This document shows, piece after piece, positions 1-5,228 of a stretch of 6,128 bases of DNA. Positions within the stretch are counted from its first letter, which is position 1, and every line of letters starts with the position of its first letter. The notes under the pieces were generated by a model. It saw nothing but the letters and a program-made list of their open reading frames with translations, was not told where the DNA came from and did not search any database. The translations under genes and the position numbers were made by a program. Where the stretch lies: the NCBI GenBank assembly GCA_013813075.1, contig JACCSI010000657.1, positions 1-6,128 of the forward strand, read 5' to 3'. This stretch comes from Acidobacteriota bacterium. Its GTDB lineage: Bacteria; Acidobacteriota; Vicinamibacteria; Vicinamibacterales; UBA2999.

Positions 1-2
1 GG

Positions 3-2081
3 GATGTACAGGACGTCTGCCGGCGGCGGGCCGGCATCCTGCTCGTGGTGACCGCGCTCGCGGCCGCCACGCTGAGCAATGCGCAATCGACCGACGTTGG
101 CTGGCCGCTGCACGGCGGCGTCGACAACATCCGCTACTCGCCGCTCACGCAGATCAATCGGGACAACGTCGGGCAGTTGGCGATCGCGTGGACTTACGAC
201 TCGAAGGACGCGTTCACGGGTTCCGAGATGCAGAGCCACCCGGTCGTCGTGGACGGCTCGATCTACGTGACGACACCGAGCATGAAGGTCGTCGCGCTCG
301 ATGCCGCCACCGGCCGGGAGCAGTGGAAGTTCGACCTCGCGCCGCCCGGTGCGCCGCGCACGCGATTCCGACATCGCGGCGTCGCGGTGCATGGTGAGCG
401 CGTCTTCGCTACGTATCGCCACTTTCTCTACGCGCTCGATCGCGCCACCGGGCGGCCGACTACCACTTTTGGGACGGACGGGCGAATCGACCTTCGCGAG
501 GGCCTCGGCCTGCCGATCGAGCGTGCCACGGTCAGCGCCAGCACCCCCGGCACGATCTTCGAGGACCTCATCATCTTCGGCAGCAGCGTGCCGGAGACGC
601 TGCCGGGCACGCCCGGGCACATTCGCGCGTTCGACATCAAAACCGGCAAGCAGCGCTGGATCTTTCACACCATTCCACAGCGGGGCGAGCTTGGCGCTGA
701 CACCTGGCCCGCGGGCCCGACGCTTTCCGGCGGGGCCAACGCGTGGACCGGCGTCACGGTGGACCAGAAGAACGCGATGGTCTTTGCTGCCACCGGATCG
801 GCGTCGTTCGACTTCTACGGCGTCAACCGCCACGGTGACAATCTGTTTGCCAACTGCGTGCTTGCGCTCGACGCGCGCACCGGCAAACGGGTATGGCACT
901 TCCAAGCGATCAGACACGATCTGTGGGATTGGGATTTTCCGGCCGCGCCAAACCTGGTCACGGTCACACGTAACGGCAAGCCCGTGGAAGCCGTTGCCCA
1001 GGTCACCAAGCACGGATACGTGTTCGTCCTCGATCGCAAAACGGGAACGTCGCTCTTCCCGATCGAAGACCGTCGCGCACCGGAATCCGATATTGACGGC
1101 GAGCGTACCGCGGCTCGTCAGCCCCACCCGAGCAAGCCTCCCGCGTTTGCCCGCCAGCGCCTCACCGAGGCGATGCTGACGACCCGCACGCCAGAAGCGC
1201 ATGCCGCGGTGCTGGCGGAATTCCGCAAGTTGCGGTCCGGCCCGCTGTTCACGCCGCCGTCGCGCGAGGGCACAGTTATCTTCCCCGGCGTGGACGGCGG
1301 AGGGGAATGGGGCGGCGCGGCGTTCGACCCCGCGAGCGCGCTGCTCTACGTCAACTCCAACGAAATGCCGTGGATCATGCGGCTGATTCCAAATACCGAC
1401 ACGGCCTTGTATGGGAGCAAGTGTGCGACATGCCACCGGACGGATCGCACCGGCGGACCCGCCGCGCCCTCGCTCGTGGACATCGGCTCGCGGCGCACGA
1501 GGGAGGAGATTGCGGCGGTGATCCGCCAGGGCACAGGGCAGATGCCCGCCTTCCCCGACATGGGTGCGAGGAACATCGCTGACGTGGTGGAATTCCTGGT
1601 AACCGGAAAGGACCAGGCGAGCAATCCTGTCCTGGCCAATGACCCGAGCCGCCTCAAGTACCGCAGCGACGGCGAAACGCTGTGGCGAGATCCTGATGGC
1701 TATCCGCCGATTACGCCGCCCTGGGGCACCCTGAACGCCATCGATTTAAACGTGGGCGAGATCCGGTGGCGTATCCCGTTCGGCGAATACCCCGAGCTCG
1801 TCGCGAAAGGTTTGCGGAACACCGGGAGCGACAACTACGGCGGGCCTGTCGTCACGGCGGGCGGGCTGCTGCTGATTGGCGCGACGAACTTCGACCGTAA
1901 GTTCCACGCTTACGACAAGCTGACTGGCAAGCTGCTGTGGGAAACGGTGCTGCCGTTCGCCGGCAGCGCGACGCCGTCCACCTACACGGTTAACGGACGC
2001 CAGTATGTGGTGATCGTCTGCGGGGGAGGCAAGAACGGCGCGCCATCCGGCAGCACGATCGTCGCATTCGCGCTGCCGTGA
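3..2081 (+). CDS. PQQ-dependent dehydrogenase (quinoprotein glucose dehydrogenase-like) with internal cytochrome c domain, 5' partial
   Basis: A periplasmic quinoprotein that probably oxidises a sugar or alcohol with pyrroloquinoline quinone and passes electrons to its own haem. The first recognisable start is GTG at 45, but the frame is open to the left edge. The codons before 45 encode an Arg-rich n-region (RRRAGILLVV) leading into the hydrophobic signal sequence, so the true start is probably outside the window; 692 codons are visible. Numbered from GTG 45: propeller blades begin near residue 20 (WPLHGG), and the PQQ-site motif HDLWDWDFP is at 291-299, with Asp295/Asp297 as catalytic-Asp candidates. 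A c-type haem site, CATCH, is at 460-464 with probable axial Met500 (GQMPAFP). The last blades follow from about 545, with PPWGTLNAIDLN and NYGGPVVTAGG motifs and a C-terminal FALP typical of the family. The cytochrome is thus inserted inside the propeller, not appended. It converges on the copper monooxygenase gene. The substrate cannot be read from the sequence. Confidence 0.93.
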   Translation, partial: DVQDVCRRRAGILLVVTALAAATLSNAQSTDVGWPLHGGVDNIRYSPLTQINRDNVGQLAIAWTYDSKDAFTGSEMQSHPVVVDGSIYVTTPSMKVVALDAATGREQWKFDLAPPGAPRTRFRHRGVAVHGERVFATYRHFLYALDRATGRPTTTFGTDGRIDLREGLGLPIERATVSASTPGTIFEDLIIFGSSVPETLPGTPGHIRAFDIKTGKQRWIFHTIPQRGELGADTWPAGPTLSGGANAWTGVTVDQKNAMVFAATGSASFDFYGVNRHGDNLFANCVLALDARTGKRVWHFQAIRHDLWDWDFPAAPNLVTVTRNGKPVEAVAQVTKHGYVFVLDRKTGTSLFPIEDRRAPESDIDGERTAARQPHPSKPPAFARQRLTEAMLTTRTPEAHAAVLAEFRKLRSGPLFTPPSREGTVIFPGVDGGGEWGGAAFDPASALLYVNSNEMPWIMRLIPNTDTALYGSKCATCHRTDRTGGPAAPSLVDIGSRRTREEIAAVIRQGTGQMPAFPDMGARNIADVVEFLVTGKDQASNPVLANDPSRLKYRSDGETLWRDPDGYPPITPPWGTLNAIDLNVGEIRWRIPFGEYPELVAKGLRNTGSDNYGGPVVTAGGLLLIGATNFDRKFHAYDKLTGKLLWETVLPFAGSATPSTYTVNGRQYVVIVCGGGKNGAPSGSTIVAFALP

Positions 2082-2090
2082 TCACGCCCC

Positions 2091-3548
2091 TCAACGCTTC
2101 TGAGGCTGCGTCGTTCGATTTATTCCCACGACGATTTGACTGTCGACGGAGTACTCAGTGAAGGCCTGATACATCTCATCCCAACTCTGCTCCGACCAGT
2201 ACACGGGGAGGTTTGGCGCGGGGTTCCAGCGATTCTTCGGCGAGTTGTCGTAGACGCCGATGCCGGTGATCTTGCTGCCGGCCGGAAGGTGCAGCGGCTC
2301 CGCCAACTCGTAGTTGAACTGCCAGTTGAAGTCGAAGCGTGGCACGTTGAGGATGACCTGATCGCGCCCGTCGGGCCAGGTCACGATCCACTTCAGGCTC
2401 TTGCCGCGCAGATGCATGTGGGGCGACATCGCGTAGAGCGTGATCGGTTCGGTGACGGGGGTGATGCCGATCAGTTCCCAGTTCTCGACGTAGGGCGGAA
2501 TGTTGGGCGTGGCGCTGCGACGGCGCGTGCTGCCTTCGTCGGCGGTGTACTCGATCTCCTTACCCTCGGCGCGATATAGCGACAAGCCACGACGGTTGGT
2601 GGCAATCGGATCGCCGGCCTGACGAATCAGCACTTCGTGCGTGACGGGCACCTTGTTGAACCAGATGCCCAGGCGCGTGCGATCCTTCTCGGGTTTACCC
2701 GTCGGGTTGTAATGCACCTGCCAGTTGATGTACTTGCCCGCCGTGATGCGCTTACCGACGTTCGCGCGATGCGCATCGACGCCGCGACCAGGGACCCACG
2801 ACAGAAGCTTGGACGCACCGGGAAGTCCCATCCCAGACGTGTTCGGCAGCCCGGCCGTGCCGCGGTCGCCGATCACCTTGCCGTCCTTGTCCAGGAGGCG
2901 GCCGTTCAGCAGCGTCGCGCCCTCCGGAATGTCGACGACGAACACCCCAGCGTGGTGGACGGCGCCGCGATTCCCCGGCCGGATCTCCAGGACTTCCGCG
3001 AAGCGATCTTCCTCGAACGGAATTTTCGAGTAAAACATCTGCACGCCGAGCTCGCCTTCGGCGGGAATGTCGAACTCGACCGGCATTTCGAGCACGTAGT
3101 CCGGCTCGCGGCCGTAGGTCCAGCCCTCGGCGAACGTCGGCGCGGGTGGCAGGTCGATGTCGTCCCCTCGCGGCGCCCCCGCGTCCACCCATGCGGTAAT
3201 GGTGTCGATCTGCGCCTTGGAGAGGCTGGGGTCGTTGCGCATCCTCAATCCCTGATCGGGATCGGCGCCCCACGGCGGCATCTCGCGGCTGACCACCTTG
3301 TTCTTGATGGCGCGCGCCCATGGGCGCACATCTTCGTAGGACAGCAGCGACATTGGCGCGACTTCGCCCGGCCGATGGCACTGGGCGCAGTGCTTGTAGA
3401 CGATCGGGGCGACGTGCTTGGCGAAGGTCGGTGCGCTTGCGGCACCTGCGGCAGCGCTGGCTTGCGGGCGTTGCTCGGAACTCAGATTGACCGCGCCGAC
3501 GAGAGCGACGCCGAATCCGACTGTGACGACGGCGAGCAAACGCTTCAT
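2091..3548 (-). CDS. Secreted cytochrome c / type II copper monooxygenase (PHM-like) fusion
   Basis: A 485-residue exported protein. Residues 1-23 form a signal peptide without a lipobox. Residues 41-125 are a small c-type cytochrome: CAQCH at 54-58, with Met90 in REMPPW the likeliest axial ligand. Residues 140-475 resemble the two-domain copper type II, ascorbate-dependent monooxygenase fold (PHM / dopamine beta-hydroxylase). All six PHM copper ligands have counterparts: H198-H199 (VHHAGV) and H279 (QVHYNP) for the electron-transfer copper, and H377/H379 (SPHMHLRGK) plus M459 (SWDEMYQAF) for the oxygen-activating copper. The expected chemistry is O2-dependent hydroxylation of a C-H bond in the periplasm, perhaps with electrons from the fused haem. 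Residues matching PHM Arg240, Asn316 and Tyr318, which bind the substrate carboxylate, appear as Ser375, Gln461 and Phe463, so a peptidylglycine substrate is doubtful. The ATG start is supported by the signal peptide and an upstream GAGG. The gene probably shares a transcript with the small secreted protein upstream. Automatic annotations may call such proteins thiol-disulfide isomerase; no CXXC thioredoxin motif is present. Confidence 0.9.
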   Translation of the reverse strand: MKRLLAVVTVGFGVALVGAVNLSSEQRPQASAAAGAASAPTFAKHVAPIVYKHCAQCHRPGEVAPMSLLSYEDVRPWARAIKNKVVSREMPPWGADPDQGLRMRNDPSLSKAQIDTITAWVDAGAPRGDDIDLPPAPTFAEGWTYGREPDYVLEMPVEFDIPAEGELGVQMFYSKIPFEEDRFAEVLEIRPGNRGAVHHAGVFVVDIPEGATLLNGRLLDKDGKVIGDRGTAGLPNTSGMGLPGASKLLSWVPGRGVDAHRANVGKRITAGKYINWQVHYNPTGKPEKDRTRLGIWFNKVPVTHEVLIRQAGDPIATNRRGLSLYRAEGKEIEYTADEGSTRRRSATPNIPPYVENWELIGITPVTEPITLYAMSPHMHLRGKSLKWIVTWPDGRDQVILNVPRFDFNWQFNYELAEPLHLPAGSKITGIGVYDNSPKNRWNPAPNLPVYWSEQSWDEMYQAFTEYSVDSQIVVGINRTTQPQKR

Positions 3549-3552
3549 GACG

Positions 3553-3559
3553 CCCCCTC
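3553..3559 (-). promoter_or_regulatory. Ribosome binding site of the copper monooxygenase gene
   Basis: Read on the - strand this is GAGGGGG, ending four bases before the ATG at 3548. The GAGG part sits seven bases from the start, which supports the ATG and the position of the signal peptide. Confidence 0.6.
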
Positions 3560-3616
3560 GAGAAACGATGTCCTGGAAAAGGCCAAGTTTACCCTAGGAC
3601 CCGGACGCGCGCAGGC

Positions 3617-4042
3617 TCAGGGTTTCGGCAGGCACGTGTCGGAAATCGTCGTCACCGACGTGACGTTAATCCGGTTAACCGGTGAGGCCTTGATGAGCAG
3701 CCCCTTGACCACCACCGCGTGATTTCGGTGCGAAGGCAGGTTGAAGATCGCCACACCCATCAGCTCGAACTTGCTGGTCCCCGACTTGGGCAGGTCTGCC
3801 AGCTCCTTCGGCGAGGGCGCGTTGGCACTGCTGGCGACAGGCTCGCTCGCGTCCAGCAGGTCCCAGGTCTCGATCCGCCCCTCTTTCAGACAGCCGCCAA
3901 CCGCCACCGTCTCGACCGTCTCGGCCGGCTTGGTTGCGGAGGCCTTGGTCCCCTGCATCCCGGCGGGTTCCGCAACGGCCGCCAACGCAGGGGCCACGCC
4001 TATCATGCCGGCGACGACAGCGCCCCACGCGGTTGATTTCAT
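3617..4042 (-). CDS. Small secreted two-cysteine protein of unknown function
   Basis: A 141-residue protein I cannot assign to a named family. Residues 1-21 form a clear signal peptide (hydrophobic, ending APALA). A short Ala/Thr/Glu-rich linker follows, and the mature domain runs from about residue 46 to the end. It contains VGGCLKEG (Cys51), a strand-rich stretch with FELMGVAIF and VVVKGLLIK, and a C-terminal VTSVTTISDTC (Cys137). Only these two cysteines occur, one at each end of the domain, so a disulfide in the periplasm is plausible. The alternating hydrophobic strands, GCL start and V-x-V-x-G-x-L-I core recall small OB-fold-like secreted proteins seen often in Acidobacteriota; this is an impression, not an alignment. 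The gene lies 68 bases upstream of the copper monooxygenase on the same strand and is probably the first gene of that operon. It could be an accessory or stabilising protein of the enzyme, but this rests on position only. Confidence 0.8.
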   Translation of the reverse strand: MKSTAWGAVVAGMIGVAPALAAVAEPAGMQGTKASATKPAETVETVAVGGCLKEGRIETWDLLDASEPVASSANAPSPKELADLPKSGTSKFELMGVAIFNLPSHRNHAVVVKGLLIKASPVNRINVTSVTTISDTCLPKP

Positions 4043-4047
4043 CGGCG

Positions 4048-4053
4048 TATCCT
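4048..4053 (+). promoter_or_regulatory. Possible -10 element for leaderless HupE-like transcript
   Basis: TATCCT matches the TATAAT consensus at four of six positions and ends seven bases before the GTG start at 4061. That is the spacing expected if transcription began at or near the start codon. No convincing -35 is seen 16-18 bases upstream, and there is no Shine-Dalgarno sequence between it and the GTG. A leaderless mRNA would explain both the missing ribosome site and the 18-base intergenic gap, but a single weak hexamer is thin evidence. Confidence 0.25.
4050..4053 (-). promoter_or_regulatory. Ribosome binding site of the small secreted protein gene
   Basis: AGGA on the - strand, seven bases before the ATG at 4042. 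It fixes the start of the small secreted protein. It overlaps the TATCCT hexamer discussed for the divergent gene. Confidence 0.55.
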
Positions 4054-4060
4054 ACCGGCA

Positions 4061-5164
4061 GTGCTGTCTGTTCGCAAAGCCGTTGGCGCGCTGGTCGCCG
4101 TTCTTCTGATCGGTGCGATCGGGGTTGGCGCACACGACCTCGAGCGCACGCAGGTCACTCTCACGTTCGTGGCCGACGGCGCGTTCGTGCTCGACATCGC
4201 CAACGATCCCGCGTGGCTGCTTCTGCGCCTCGAGACCTTTGCCGGCGGCGAGGTTCCGTCAGGGATGACCATGGCCGCGCGCGATGCGCGACTGCGAGCG
4301 TTGTCGCCCGTCTTCGTCGATCGAGTCGTGCTGTTTGTCGATGGCCGTGAGATCAGGCCGACGAACGCCGAATACCTGCCGCCGCGCGAGGAGCGCCCCG
4401 GGGACCTGATGCCACCTCTCGCAACGTTTCGCCTCCGCGGTCGCATGCCGAGTCAGGCGCGCCATCTGCGCTGGCTGTATGGGCTCGTCATCGATCCTTA
4501 CCCGCTGAAAATCCGTCGTGCCGACGGCCGGGCGGTCACGGAATGGATTCACGGCTCCGATTGGAGCGGCGTCGTGGATCTCTCAGGGCAGTTCCGGCAG
4601 GTCACACGACTGGAAGTCGCCCGCGACTACGTCGCGCTTGGCTACACGCACATCCTGCCAAAAGGTCTCGATCACATCCTCTTCGTGCTGGGTCTGTTTC
4701 TGTTGCGACTGCGCGTCCGCCCCATTTTCGCTCAGGTGACGACGTTCACGGTGGCGCATTCGATCACGCTCGCGCTGACAATGCTCGGCTTCGTCTCGCT
4801 CCCATCGCGCATCGTCGAGCCGCTGATCGCGCTGTCAATTGCGTATGTCGCCATCGAAAATCTGATGACCGATCGATTACGACCGTGGCGAATCGTTCTC
4901 GTGTTTGGGTTTGGTTTGCTGCACGGGATGGGGTTTGCGAGTGTCCTGTCGGATCTTGGTCTGCCGCGCGATGAGTTCATCACGGCGCTGCTGTCGTTCA
5001 ACCTCGGGGTTGAGGCGGGTCAACTGAGCGTTATCGCCGCAGCGGCGCTGTGTGTCATGTGGTGCGGTCAGCGGCCGTGGTATCACCGGCGGGTGGTCGT
5101 ACCGATATCGTTGGCGATTGCCGCGATTGGCGGTTACTGGACGGTTGCGCGCGCCTTCTTGTAA
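4061..5164 (+). CDS. HupE/UreJ-type membrane protein with N-terminal extracytoplasmic domain
   Basis: A 367-residue protein starting at GTG. The frame has no ATG or GTG upstream before the in-frame stop at 4034, and the first 24 residues are a good signal sequence ending GVGA before His25-Asp26. Residues 25-190 are a beta-rich, presumably periplasmic domain. Residues 195-367 form a hydrophobic region with about six membrane segments (roughly 203-217, 223-242, 251-269, 276-296, 306-334, 345-366). This half carries HupE/UreJ-type motifs: GYTHILPKGLDHILFVL with H197, D204 and H205; TFTVAHSITL with H233; EPLIALSIAYVAIEN; GLLHGMGFAS with H288; and NLGVEAGQL with E318. HupE and UreJ proteins of hydrogenase and urease operons are nickel permeases or accessory proteins. 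The longer form with an exported N-domain (Pfam HupE_UreJ_2 type) has no firmly established substrate that I know of. Neither hydrogenase nor urease genes are present here, so nickel should not be assumed. The membrane histidines and acids point to divalent metal handling. Confidence 0.88.
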   Translation: MLSVRKAVGALVAVLLIGAIGVGAHDLERTQVTLTFVADGAFVLDIANDPAWLLLRLETFAGGEVPSGMTMAARDARLRALSPVFVDRVVLFVDGREIRPTNAEYLPPREERPGDLMPPLATFRLRGRMPSQARHLRWLYGLVIDPYPLKIRRADGRAVTEWIHGSDWSGVVDLSGQFRQVTRLEVARDYVALGYTHILPKGLDHILFVLGLFLLRLRVRPIFAQVTTFTVAHSITLALTMLGFVSLPSRIVEPLIALSIAYVAIENLMTDRLRPWRIVLVFGFGLLHGMGFASVLSDLGLPRDEFITALLSFNLGVEAGQLSVIAAAALCVMWCGQRPWYHRRVVVPISLAIAAIGGYWTVARAFL

Positions 5165-5186
5165 TCACGCCGCGCGCACGCAGCAT

Positions 5187-5228
5187 CGGCGCACGTTCGC
5201 ACGTGTTCGTGCACGTTATTGAGCGCCG
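5187..5228. terminator. Possible bidirectional terminator / inverted-repeat region between convergent genes
   Basis: The short gap between the HupE-like gene and the PAL-like gene contains nested inverted repeats: CGGCGC at 5187-5192 with GCGCCG at 5223-5228, and GCACG at 5191-5195 with CGTGC at 5208-5212, around a CACGTG palindrome at 5200-5205. The two outer options overlap and compete. No T-run follows in either direction, so an intrinsic terminator is possible but weak. Confidence 0.25.

Noticed and set aside
4..54. ATG at 4 as a start near the left edge
   Set aside because: It is in a different frame from the dehydrogenase and stops after about 15 codons.
301..1179. Open frame of 292 codons overlapping the PQQ dehydrogenase in another frame
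   Set aside because: Its product is Arg/Ser/Pro-rich low-complexity sequence, typical of a frame shadow.
2091..3548. Thioredoxin / thiol-disulfide isomerase function for the monooxygenase gene
   Set aside because: The only CxxC-type motif is CAQCH, a haem c attachment site, and the rest matches copper monooxygenase domains.
3549..3616. Separate promoter or terminator between the small secreted protein and the monooxygenase gene
   Set aside because: Apart from the ribosome site I see no convincing -35/-10 pair and no stable hairpin with a T-run. A CCTAGG palindrome is present but too short to interpret.
2637..3722. Long + strand open frame (361 codons) opposite the copper monooxygenase and part of the small secreted protein gene
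   Set aside because: It is antisense to a gene with clear motifs, its own translation has no recognisable domain or signal, and such frames are common in GC-rich DNA.
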